Assembly: GCA_903840415.1 (NCBI GenBank)
Contig: CAIMFY010000082.1
Coordinates: forward strand, 1-64,000
Reading direction: 5' to 3'
Source: an uncultured Opitutia bacterium
GTDB lineage: Bacteria > Verrucomicrobiota > Verrucomicrobiia > Opitutales > Opitutaceae
Length of the DNA: 64,000 bases
Shown here in pieces: positions 35,265 through 43,456 of this stretch. Position 1 is the stretch's first letter, and the number at the start of each line of letters is the position of its first letter. The notes under the pieces are model-generated. The model was not told where the DNA came from. It saw only the letters and a program-made list of their open reading frames with translations, and did no database searches. Both the position numbers and the translations under genes were made by a program.

Positions 35265-35894
35265 ATGAAAACAGACAAAACGATACGAACTCACATAGTG
35301 TTCTCTATTGCGATAGTCGCTTCCGCACTGCTGGAACCCTGCGCAAATGCATCCTCTATCGTAGGCACAAAACACGACTTATCGTCATATACTAACAGTT
35401 CAGGGCAAATCTGCATCGCTTGTCATACGCCACACAATGCCCAAGCAGATCAACTCGTGCCTTTGTGGAATCATGCCGCGACGACGACACAATTTACGCT
35501 TTATAGCAGTGTTACTGCGAAATCAGTTCCAGGACAGCCTACCGGTTACTCGAAGGCGTGCCTCAGTTGCCATGATGGAACCTTGGCGCTCGACTCCTTC
35601 GGGGGTAAGACGCCTGCTGGAGCTGGAAAAATTTCCGGCGCTAACAATCTCGGCACTGATTTGAGCGATGATCATCCAGTGTCATTTACCTATGACACAA
35701 ATCTTGCTACCGCTCACCCTGGAATAGTTAGCCCAGCAAGTGCAGCCTTTGTAGATACCGCAAAAACGGTGCCATTGTTCAATGGAAAACTTGAGTGCTC
35801 ATCATGCCATGATGCTCATGATAACCAGAACACCTTCTTTCTGCGAAAATCCAATGCGGGCAGTGCACTCTGCTTGAGTTGTCACAATAAATAG
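35265..35894 (+). CDS. Tetra-heme paired-CXXCH cytochrome c
   Basis: 209 residues with signal sequence IVFSIAIVASALLEPCANA. Four heme sites are present: QICIACHTPHNA, ACLSCHDGTLALD, CSSCHDAHDN and a terminal CLSCHNK. The two-plus-two layout, the CHTPHN and CHDGT motifs and the DDHPVSFTYD segment match the doubled-CXXCH domain also seen at 40880. Probably periplasmic or secreted. It starts 258 bases after the fusion gene in AT-rich sequence, and I saw no Shine-Dalgarno sequence before the ATG. Confidence 0.85.
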   Translation: MKTDKTIRTHIVFSIAIVASALLEPCANASSIVGTKHDLSSYTNSSGQICIACHTPHNAQADQLVPLWNHAATTTQFTLYSSVTAKSVPGQPTGYSKACLSCHDGTLALDSFGGKTPAGAGKISGANNLGTDLSDDHPVSFTYDTNLATAHPGIVSPASAAFVDTAKTVPLFNGKLECSSCHDAHDNQNTFFLRKSNAGSALCLSCHNK

Positions 35895-36061
35895 AAATAT
35901 CCGCATTGATTCTGCTCCAGCGCCCTAGCAAAAGATATAGACTACGGCGTTGGCGCGATGGAAGTCTAGGATTTAGCGTGCCACGGGAATCTATAGCTCA
36001 GGCGACCAGATATGCAATAGTAGTTGCTGTGCCGACGACTCTAGAAAACACACTGAAAACG

Positions 36062-37222
36062 ATGAAAAGATTATTGAAACAGAGCAGATTGTTAGTGGCG
36101 AGTATGGTTCTTTTGGGAGTTATCTCAGGGTGTTCGACTCCACCAAAGGTTGAATTGGCTCCGGCAACATATTATCCAATGCCGCCGCTACCACCGCGTC
36201 TTCAATTCTTGATCGCATATTCGGGTGAACAAGATCTTGGAGGTGGTCCGAGCCAGTTTGCTACGTTTGTAGTAGGCAAAGAACCAGTCAGGAAACCGAT
36301 CAACAAGCCATATGGTGTGGCGCTGCATGATGGGAAAATTTATGTTTGTGACACTGGTGCCTCGGCGATTGATATCTTGGATCTCCGCACTCGGGAATTG
36401 CGCTATTTTATCCCCGGCGGTGAAGGCAAACTTGTTACGCCAACGAATATTGCAGTCGATCGCGATGGAACAAAATATATCGCCGATTCCGCTCGCGGCC
36501 AGATTCTCGTATTTGGTCGGGACGACAGTTTTCAAGGAGCAATCGGCGGCCGGCAGAATGGACCTGGCCGGGCGCATACCCGACTTATGCCGGTGCCCAC
36601 TGAAAGCGATGCAGCGTCAAATTCCGAAGAAGGAATGAAGCCAACCGATGTGCAGATATTCGGCGATCGTTTGTATGTGACTGATCTGAAAAACCGTTGT
36701 GTCCGGGCGTATGACAAGACAAAGCGGAAACTTCTGTTCACGCTTCCGCGTGATCCAGCGACAGCGGATATAAGGAGTAAGCTTTTCGCTCCAGCCAATC
36801 TCGCTGTTGACGCCGAAGGACGGATTTACGTTTCTGACATAGGAGCTTTTCGAGTGCAGCAATATGCCCCAGATGGGCAATTCATCCGCCAGTTTGGTCA
36901 GGGTTCTGGGGACCGACCTGGTGAGTTTGCGCGACCCAAGGGCGTCGCGGTTGATCGGGAGGGTCTCGTGTACATTGTCGATGCGGCGACACAAGTAGTG
37001 CAGATTTTTAATCCCGAGGGACAATTGCTGCTATACTTCGGCGAAATGCAGGGAAGCTCTCCGGGCCTGGATCTGCCAGCAAAAGTGGCGATCGACTATG
37101 AACACACTGCGATGTTCGACTCTTATGCGGCGCCCGATTTTAAGATCGAGCATTTGGTGATCGTCACCAGCCAGATTGGTGAGCGCAAAGTCAGCGTGTT
37201 TGGATTTGGGCACAAGATATGA
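36062..37222 (+). CDS. NHL-repeat beta-propeller lipoprotein
   Basis: 386 residues from the ATG at 36062. The N-terminus is a lipoprotein signal (LLVASMVLLGVISGC, lipobox VISGC). The mature protein contains about six NHL-type blades: KPYGVALHDGKIYVCDTG, TNIAVDRDGTKYIADS, TDVQIFGDRLYVTDLKN, ANLAVDAEGRIYVSDIG, KGVAVDREGLVYIVDAA and a last partial blade. NHL propellers act as protein-protein platforms and accompany outer-membrane cytochrome complexes in metal-reducing bacteria. The upstream in-frame codons to 35906 lack a signal and were not used. No clear ribosome binding site is visible. Confidence 0.85.
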   Translation: MKRLLKQSRLLVASMVLLGVISGCSTPPKVELAPATYYPMPPLPPRLQFLIAYSGEQDLGGGPSQFATFVVGKEPVRKPINKPYGVALHDGKIYVCDTGASAIDILDLRTRELRYFIPGGEGKLVTPTNIAVDRDGTKYIADSARGQILVFGRDDSFQGAIGGRQNGPGRAHTRLMPVPTESDAASNSEEGMKPTDVQIFGDRLYVTDLKNRCVRAYDKTKRKLLFTLPRDPATADIRSKLFAPANLAVDAEGRIYVSDIGAFRVQQYAPDGQFIRQFGQGSGDRPGEFARPKGVAVDREGLVYIVDAATQVVQIFNPEGQLLLYFGEMQGSSPGLDLPAKVAIDYEHTAMFDSYAAPDFKIEHLVIVTSQIGERKVSVFGFGHKI

Positions 37223-37241
37223 CCCGGATTCGTTCTGGGCC

Positions 37242-37865
37242 ATGAACCTACAAGACAGGCGGCACATATCTGCTTTAATTGGCTTGTTAATTTCTTTCAC
37301 TGCCTGCACTGCCACCCACCGGACAAGAATTCTGACGGCGGTATTTGACGGAGTTCCTTCCGAGAAAACACCACAAGCTGACGCTCTGGTGGTCGCTGAA
37401 TCTAATGCGTCCGACGAGGTGAGTCTGCAAGTGTCAGAACTCTATGCGCGCGCTAGAGCAGCCCCGCCGGGTGTGCGTCATAAACCCTTTGCGAATCGTG
37501 AATGTCTCTCATGCCACGAATCACAGTTTTCAGAGAAGTTGCGAGCAGATGTCACTGAACTTTGTCAACTTTGCCATAAGAGCATGTTCGGGCCACGGTC
37601 CTTTCCACACGCTCCTGTAGAAGCGAAGCACTGCCTAGAATGTCACAAACCGCATGAGAGTATCGAGCCCGCGTTGCTCGCTCAATCAGAAAGGGAGGTT
37701 TGTGCCAAATGCCACGATCAAAACCGTGTGCTGAGCACGCCGGCCCACACACAAATCGGCAATGACGCGTGCCACGGTTGCCACGATTCACACGGAGGTC
37801 AGAAAAAGTATTTTCTTAAAGAGACAGTGACCGTCCGAGCGGTTGCTCCTACTGCATCCTCTTAA
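37242..37865 (+). CDS. Penta-heme cytochrome c lipoprotein
   Basis: 207 residues from the ATG at 37242, chosen because it gives a lipoprotein signal (SALIGLLISFTAC, lipobox FTAC). A Ser/Ala/Glu-rich linker precedes a compact domain with five CXXCH sites: CLSCH, CQLCH, CLECH, CAKCH and CHGCH. Several additional His (FPHAPVEAKHC, PAHTQIGND) could be sixth ligands. It is followed after 5 bases by the outer-membrane barrel gene. A lipidated multiheme cytochrome next to a barrel is the periplasmic-face subunit arrangement of porin-cytochrome conduits. Confidence 0.85.
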   Translation: MNLQDRRHISALIGLLISFTACTATHRTRILTAVFDGVPSEKTPQADALVVAESNASDEVSLQVSELYARARAAPPGVRHKPFANRECLSCHESQFSEKLRADVTELCQLCHKSMFGPRSFPHAPVEAKHCLECHKPHESIEPALLAQSEREVCAKCHDQNRVLSTPAHTQIGNDACHGCHDSHGGQKKYFLKETVTVRAVAPTASS

Positions 37866-37870
37866 TCATT

Positions 37871-39850
37871 ATGGCTGCTCGATTACACGTCTCGCGGCTG
37901 ATTCTTTGGCTGAACGTCATTTTAGCATGTGTAACAGAACTGTCCGCTCAATGGTCTCCAGATGTGCAAGGGCCACAAATGTTGAGGGTGCATGCAAGTG
38001 ACGAAAATATTCAGATTAACGTGGAGGGTCAAACAGACCAGCGAACTAATCGCGGTGATCCGATTCGCCGGGACTACGTTTTGGTTGAACCGACCATCGG
38101 GTTTGCGCTAAGGGGTTCGATTTATCACCCGAACCTTCTTGAATTCAATTTAAGTCCGGAATTCGGCTCCAGTTGGCAAGTGATGAGGTTGGATCCATCT
38201 GGCGGTGTCAGATTGTCGCAGAATTTTCTTCAGCGTTACGAGCTCAGTTTCGACGTGCTTCGGGCAAAACCCTATGCGGCACATTTTTTTGCGGAACAAG
38301 GCCGCTCGCACCGAGACCTAGATTTCTTCAGCAGAGTCCAAGTGGACAGTGAGCGTTACGGATTCCACGCGGGTTACACGGTCGGTCCGTTTCCCTTCAC
38401 TTGCGACGTGATGCACGTCGCAGAGACAGCGACAGGTGGTCTTGGTCAGGCGACCGACGTTGCCGACAATACTTTTTCTTTCAACGTAGGCCGCGCTGAA
38501 CAGAAGAATCACAAGACTAATCTCACCTATGTTTTAAATACTTACAATCGAATTGAAGGGGCCGTCGCTCCGTCAACTGGCACCGCCCAGAACGCGACCC
38601 TTCTTGATTCATTCTCATTTGGCAGGGAGGAGTGGATTTCACTCCATACTACCGGTCTGTTCAGCCAGTTGAATAGTTCCGCCAGCCATAACCGAAGTTT
38701 AGCTGTCCAAGAACATCTCGGGCTCCCATTCCGTCAAATTCTGACGGGTGACTGCTACTATGACTTCGGCGACCAACGGACAGACTATGTAGCGAGTCGC
38801 TCGCAAGAAGCACGGGCTACGGTGAAGCATCAACTTTACAAGAGCCTGACCTCCTCGTTTACTGTGCAGGGGGCATCGTTGGAATCACGCAGTCGGGATA
38901 CAAGTCTGGCAGAGAAACGCATCGGAGTCGCCGCAGTGGAGAATTATTCAAAACAACTTCCTGGGCGCGGTTTTTTAAATATTAGCGCAAATTGGCGAGG
39001 CGACCGGCTGCAACGCGAGACAACGGGACATGTGCTCTATGTGGCAAATGAGACAATCACATTGAGTGATCAGAAACCATCGTTCCTGAGCAAACCAAAT
39101 GTCTTGGAGGTAAGCCGAGTGACCAATCCCGTCGGGGTCGCCTATGTTGAGACTTTGGATTACGTTCTGGTGCGGCACGCCAATGTGATGGAAGTCCGCC
39201 GCGTGCCCGGCGGTAACATTCCGGTGGGTGGCAACGTGATGGTAGACTATTCTGCGACGCCACTTCCAACCGATTCCTATTCAACGATAATGCAATACTA
39301 CTCTGTGCGTGTGGATTTGTTTGACCGACTCATAGGTTTATATGGTCGACTGAATCGGGTCGATAATTTCGGCGGCCAGTCGCTCGTGCTGCGCGACCTA
39401 TCAGATCGTGCAATCGGCGCTGAAATTCAATGGCGTTGGCTGGTCATCGGCGCCGAGCGCGACCGACAGGATTCGAATCTGTTTCCGTTTTATTCTAAGC
39501 GACTATATCAATCATGTGTCTTGGAGCTTGGTGCAGGCACTACATTTACTGTGGATACTGAGCAAAGCTGGACGAGCTTTCCCGATACGGGGTTGGAGCG
39601 GGAAAGTCGCAGTTTCATCTCCCGTTTCCAGCAACAGCTTGCCTCGTTCGTTTCTTGGCAAATTGAGGGCGGACTTCACCGCGAACGGGGGCTGGGCATC
39701 GATCAGGATCGGAAGGTGGCCCGTGCGTCACTCGCGTTCACCTATGGCAAGCTGAGGTTGAATATGAGCTATGATTTTGAGGACGAAAATCTAGTCGGTG
39801 AACTCCACCGCCAACAGCATGTCATGCTGCGTGTTAAACGCAATTTCTGA
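37871..39850 (+). CDS. Outer-membrane beta-barrel (porin-like)
   Basis: 659 residues with signal peptide (LILWLNVILACVTELSA). The mature chain is free of hydrophobic helices and made of alternating amphipathic strands with frequent aromatic girdle residues (GFALRGSIYHPNLLEFNLSPEFG, YVLNTYNRIEG, LRLNMSYDFEDE). It ends ...VKRNF, the C-terminal Phe of outer-membrane barrels. I do not recognise a specific family. Its position between a lipidated penta-heme cytochrome and an NHL/multiheme pair suggests it is the sheath of a porin-cytochrome complex. A role as a general porin is possible. Confidence 0.7.
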   Translation: MAARLHVSRLILWLNVILACVTELSAQWSPDVQGPQMLRVHASDENIQINVEGQTDQRTNRGDPIRRDYVLVEPTIGFALRGSIYHPNLLEFNLSPEFGSSWQVMRLDPSGGVRLSQNFLQRYELSFDVLRAKPYAAHFFAEQGRSHRDLDFFSRVQVDSERYGFHAGYTVGPFPFTCDVMHVAETATGGLGQATDVADNTFSFNVGRAEQKNHKTNLTYVLNTYNRIEGAVAPSTGTAQNATLLDSFSFGREEWISLHTTGLFSQLNSSASHNRSLAVQEHLGLPFRQILTGDCYYDFGDQRTDYVASRSQEARATVKHQLYKSLTSSFTVQGASLESRSRDTSLAEKRIGVAAVENYSKQLPGRGFLNISANWRGDRLQRETTGHVLYVANETITLSDQKPSFLSKPNVLEVSRVTNPVGVAYVETLDYVLVRHANVMEVRRVPGGNIPVGGNVMVDYSATPLPTDSYSTIMQYYSVRVDLFDRLIGLYGRLNRVDNFGGQSLVLRDLSDRAIGAEIQWRWLVIGAERDRQDSNLFPFYSKRLYQSCVLELGAGTTFTVDTEQSWTSFPDTGLERESRSFISRFQQQLASFVSWQIEGGLHRERGLGIDQDRKVARASLAFTYGKLRLNMSYDFEDENLVGELHRQQHVMLRVKRNF

Positions 39851-39851
39851 C

Positions 39852-40883
39852 ATGAAGCAGCGACAAACATCCGGTTGCGAAATGCTTGGCTTGATGGCCG
39901 GACTGCTTTTGATGAGCACTCCACTTATTGCCGACAGCTTGTCGAACAAAGTAGCTCAACCGCGGATTTGGCCTTCTCCGCCTGCGGTCGCTCGAGTGAA
40001 GACGGAAGGTACGATTTCGGCACCCGAGGATCTGGGCATCGGGCCGACATGGTTTAACCGGATCGCCAACGTGCTGGCCGGGGGAAATCGAGGACGGGAA
40101 AAACTGATCAAGCCATTTGGCGTCGCGGTGGATGAGGCTGGAAATCTTTGCATTACCGACACGGGTGCCAAAGTTGTCTGGTATTTCGATCGCGTGAGAC
40201 AACGCTCTTCCCGTTGGGAAGAAATCGAAAAAGTGAGGTTTGTCGTTCCAGTGGCAGTGGCCAAGGCTGATGGGATATTTTATGTCGCTGATTCCGGACT
40301 CGGCCAAGTGGTAGCGTTCGACGAGGCGGGTCGAACTCGCTTTCGCCTGACGGGCCTGTTCGCCCGGCCGGCGGGCCTCGCTCTTTCTGCCGATAAAATA
40401 TATGTTGCCGATTCCGCAGCGCATTCGGTGCTCAGCTTCAACCTGCAAGGGAGGCTTTTGGGCAAGTTTGGAACGCGCGGCGTAGGCCAGGGGCAGTTTA
40501 ATTATCCCACGCATGTAGCTACCGATAGGGAAGGCCGTGTTTACGTTACAGATGCGATGAATTCGCGGGTGCAACTATTTGACGGCGACGGCCGTTATCT
40601 CAGCGAACTGGGAGGCATCGGTGACGGCTCGGGTTATTTCAGCCGCCCCAAAGGTGTGGCCGTGGATGGTTTTGGCCATGTCTATGTGGCCGATGCTCTC
40701 TTCGACAACGTCCAGGTGTTTGCTCGGGATGGCGATTTTCTCCTCGACTTGGGATCGTCCGGTTCAGCTCCTGGTGAATTCTGGATGCCGGCTGGAATAG
40801 CGATCGGCCGCGATAACCGAATCTATATCGCCGATACATATAACGGTAGGATTCAGGTGCTACGTTACGTTGGCCAACCATGA
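39852..40883 (+). CDS. NHL-repeat beta-propeller protein (exported)
   Basis: 343 residues from the ATG at 39852, one base after the barrel stop. Signal sequence MLGLMAGLLLMSTPLIADS. Six NHL-type blades are visible, among them KPFGVAVDEAGNLCITDTG, VAKADGIFYVADSG, LALSADKIYVADSA, THVATDREGRVYVTDAM, KGVAVDGFGHVYVADAL and AGIAIGRDNRIYIADTY. It resembles the lipoprotein at 36062 but lacks a lipobox. It overlaps the next cytochrome gene by four bases, so the two are translated together. Confidence 0.88.
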   Translation: MKQRQTSGCEMLGLMAGLLLMSTPLIADSLSNKVAQPRIWPSPPAVARVKTEGTISAPEDLGIGPTWFNRIANVLAGGNRGREKLIKPFGVAVDEAGNLCITDTGAKVVWYFDRVRQRSSRWEEIEKVRFVVPVAVAKADGIFYVADSGLGQVVAFDEAGRTRFRLTGLFARPAGLALSADKIYVADSAAHSVLSFNLQGRLLGKFGTRGVGQGQFNYPTHVATDREGRVYVTDAMNSRVQLFDGDGRYLSELGGIGDGSGYFSRPKGVAVDGFGHVYVADALFDNVQVFARDGDFLLDLGSSGSAPGEFWMPAGIAIGRDNRIYIADTYNGRIQVLRYVGQP

Positions 40884-42556
40884 AATTTGCGTCCACCATT
40901 CTTAGCTTCTCAGTTCTGCTCTCCGTGGCCCGGGCCGGATCGATTGTGACCACCAAGCACAATCTCTCCGTCAATGGAACTGGCACCTACAAAGCGGTTA
41001 CTGAATCGCAGATCTGCATCTTCTGCCATACACCGCATAACAGCAGTCGGGTCGCTCCTTTGTGGAACCGAGCCAGTTCGGGGCAGACGTATGTGCCCTA
41101 CACCAGTTCCACGGCCAAGGCTCATCCCGGCCAGCCCACCGGTGACTCGAAGCTCTGCTTGAGTTGTCACGATGGCACGATTGCATTGGGCATGGTGCTA
41201 AGTCGCCCCGCCGGAATTCAGATGCAGGGAGGCGTCACAGTCCTGCCTTCAGGCACGACCGTATTGGGCACCGATCTTAGCAACGATCACCCGATCTCGT
41301 TTACTTACGATTCGGCGCTTGCGACCGCTAACGGCCAGTTGAACAGCCCTGCTACGTTGACCGGCGCAATTCATTTAGACGCCAACAGTCAACTTCAGTG
41401 CACGACCTGCCATGACGCCCACGACAATCAGTTCGGAAAATTTCTGGTGATGAACAATATGGCGTCTGCGTTGTGCATCACCTGCCACAACAAAACCTAT
41501 TGGAGCACCACCCTGCACAACACCTCGACGAAAACCTGGAACGGACTCGGAACCAACCCCTGGCCTCACACCGCGAATACCACGGTCCAAGCCAACGCCT
41601 GCGAAAACTGCCATCGACCACACGCGGCGGGCAACAAACCGCGTTTGATGAATTTCGCCGGCGAGGAAACAAATTGCTACACCTGCCATAACGGTAACGT
41701 GGCGGCGAAAAATATTCAGGCCGAATTCAGCAAGGCTAGCGTCCACCCGGTTGCGGCCACGACCGGCGTTCACGATCCCACCGAGGATCCAGTGAATTCG
41801 CCACGGCACGTCGAATGCGAGGACTGCCATAATCCGCACGCTTCGAAGGCGCAGTCGGCCTTGGCCCCCACGGCTTCCGGTGATCTCGCCGGCGTCAGGG
41901 GCATCAGTAGCACGGGCAACGTCGTCAACTCCATAGCCAACCAGTTTGAACTCTGTTTCCGGTGCCACGGAGATAGCACCAATCGCGGCCCGGCACGTGT
42001 GGCGCGCCAATTCGTGCAGACCAACACTCGCTTGGAATTCCAAAGTTCCAATGCATCCTATCATCCTGTCCTCGCGGCTGGGAAGAATCCGAGCGGCCCC
42101 AGCCTGATCGCCCCTTGGACGACTGCCAGCATGATGTATTGCACCGATTGCCATAACAATAACCAAGGACCTGGAGCCGGGGGCACCGGACCCAATGGGC
42201 CACATGGCTCAAGTTATACTCCCCTGCTAGAGCGACAGTTGGTTTTGACCGACAATCAGACAGAATCCGCCACCATCTACGCCCTCTGCTACAAATGCCA
42301 CAGCCGCACCGTCGTTCTTTCCAGCGCTAGCTTTAAACTCCATAGCAAGCATGTATCGGACGTGAGGACTGCTTGCACCACCTGCCATGATCCGCATGGC
42401 GTGACTAGCACAACGCATCTGATGAACTTCAATACCGCTTATGTCACGAAGTCGACCAAGCGAAACGCTGGCCCAACCTTCACCGACAATGGAAGCGGTC
42501 ATGGCACCTGCACACTGACGTGCCATGGCGAAGACCATAGCGGCTACACCTACTGA
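40880..42556 (+). CDS. Twelve-heme-type exported cytochrome c
   Basis: 558 residues with signal peptide (FASTILSFSVLLSVARAG). There are eleven CXXCH sites: CIFCH, CLSCH, CTTCH, CITCH, CENCH, CYTCH, CEDCH, CFRCH, CTDCH, CYKCH and CTTCH. A twelfth site near the C-terminus is of the rarer CX3CH form (CTLTCH). The first part repeats the layout of the tetra-heme protein (QICIFCHTPHNS, CLSCHDGT, DDAHDNQ-like), so the two share an ancestor. Being secreted or surface-exposed is the natural guess for the large cytochrome downstream of the barrel and NHL genes. The start is fixed by the ATGA overlap. Confidence 0.9.
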   Translation: MKFASTILSFSVLLSVARAGSIVTTKHNLSVNGTGTYKAVTESQICIFCHTPHNSSRVAPLWNRASSGQTYVPYTSSTAKAHPGQPTGDSKLCLSCHDGTIALGMVLSRPAGIQMQGGVTVLPSGTTVLGTDLSNDHPISFTYDSALATANGQLNSPATLTGAIHLDANSQLQCTTCHDAHDNQFGKFLVMNNMASALCITCHNKTYWSTTLHNTSTKTWNGLGTNPWPHTANTTVQANACENCHRPHAAGNKPRLMNFAGEETNCYTCHNGNVAAKNIQAEFSKASVHPVAATTGVHDPTEDPVNSPRHVECEDCHNPHASKAQSALAPTASGDLAGVRGISSTGNVVNSIANQFELCFRCHGDSTNRGPARVARQFVQTNTRLEFQSSNASYHPVLAAGKNPSGPSLIAPWTTASMMYCTDCHNNNQGPGAGGTGPNGPHGSSYTPLLERQLVLTDNQTESATIYALCYKCHSRTVVLSSASFKLHSKHVSDVRTACTTCHDPHGVTSTTHLMNFNTAYVTKSTKRNAGPTFTDNGSGHGTCTLTCHGEDHSGYTY

Positions 42557-42584
42557 AAAGCGTAAGCCGGAGCGGACCCGGCAG

Positions 42585-43316
42585 TCACTGCACCACGACG
42601 GTCGCGTCCTCGACAATCAAGTCATATTTGTAGCCGCTGCTGAAGTCGCGGTCGGTCGCCAGCACGCCAGTGACCAGCACAAGATCGCCGACCTTGGCGG
42701 CGGTCGCCGTAGTCACGAGCAGATCGTTGGTGCCTTCCGTGCCGGAACCGTCACGGATATGGAGCCAATTCTTGCCTAGAATCATCGAATTATACTTTAC
42801 GATGCGTCCGCGCACCGCGACAGGTTTACCAGCGAATTTCGCTTTGTCGGTGTTGATCTCCGCCACCGTCTGACCCTTTTCGGCCCGCTTGATGCCTGAC
42901 AGATCCGGCGCTGCCGGGGTCGCCTCGCCGCCTATCGCCGGATGACCTCTGGGCAATTCAACAGCCGCAGTCGGCGACACTCCGTTTACCGTCACGCTGC
43001 CGCTGAAATACACGACATCGAAGGTGCGGTTCAGGGTCTTGCTCGTGTAGTTAGTCATCGCCATGGCTTGGGCCACGACGATCGCATCACCCACCTTGAC
43101 GACGAACTCCGGTGCTGCAGCCCAGATTTTTTTTGCGCCGGTGTCGACCAGCACATATGTGTAGCTCGCGACATTCATGGTCTCGACCACCTTGCCAGTA
43201 ATGCGGTCAGCTGTGACTGGCGCTGTCGGGGCCGATTCCCCACTGGGAGTTGCCGCGTGACTCTCGGTGCCGACCAGCACCAGCATCAGACCGCCCATTA
43301 GCAGAGTATTTTTCAT
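42585..43316 (-). CDS. Exported NrfJ-like / OB-fold protein
   Basis: 243 residues from the ATG at 43316. Signal sequence MGGLMLVLVGTESHA. Residues about 30-115 (GKVVETMNVASYTYVLVDTG, KIWAAAP, VGDAIVV, TLNRTFDVVYFSGSV) match the NrfJ-like domain often found with multiheme cytochrome operons. The C-terminal half (VAVRGRIVKYNSMILGKNWLHI to LIVEDATVVVQ) is an OB-fold of the tRNA_anti-like type with no heme or metal motif. It converges on the cytochrome cluster, 28 bases from the last cytochrome. An ATG 36 bases upstream is a possible alternative start. Confidence 0.75.
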   Translation of the reverse strand: MKNTLLMGGLMLVLVGTESHAATPSGESAPTAPVTADRITGKVVETMNVASYTYVLVDTGAKKIWAAAPEFVVKVGDAIVVAQAMAMTNYTSKTLNRTFDVVYFSGSVTVNGVSPTAAVELPRGHPAIGGEATPAAPDLSGIKRAEKGQTVAEINTDKAKFAGKPVAVRGRIVKYNSMILGKNWLHIRDGSGTEGTNDLLVTTATAAKVGDLVLVTGVLATDRDFSSGYKYDLIVEDATVVVQ

Positions 43317-43456
43317 AGAAAGGAAACAGCACAAACTCCGAGTCGATTTCAAGGTTCTCTATGGAGTCGTGGTGATTCTCCCTCAATTTGGCACAAAGTC
43401 GATTATCGACAAACCCTGAAGAGTTGTTCACATCTGCTTCACAAGAAATCCACACG

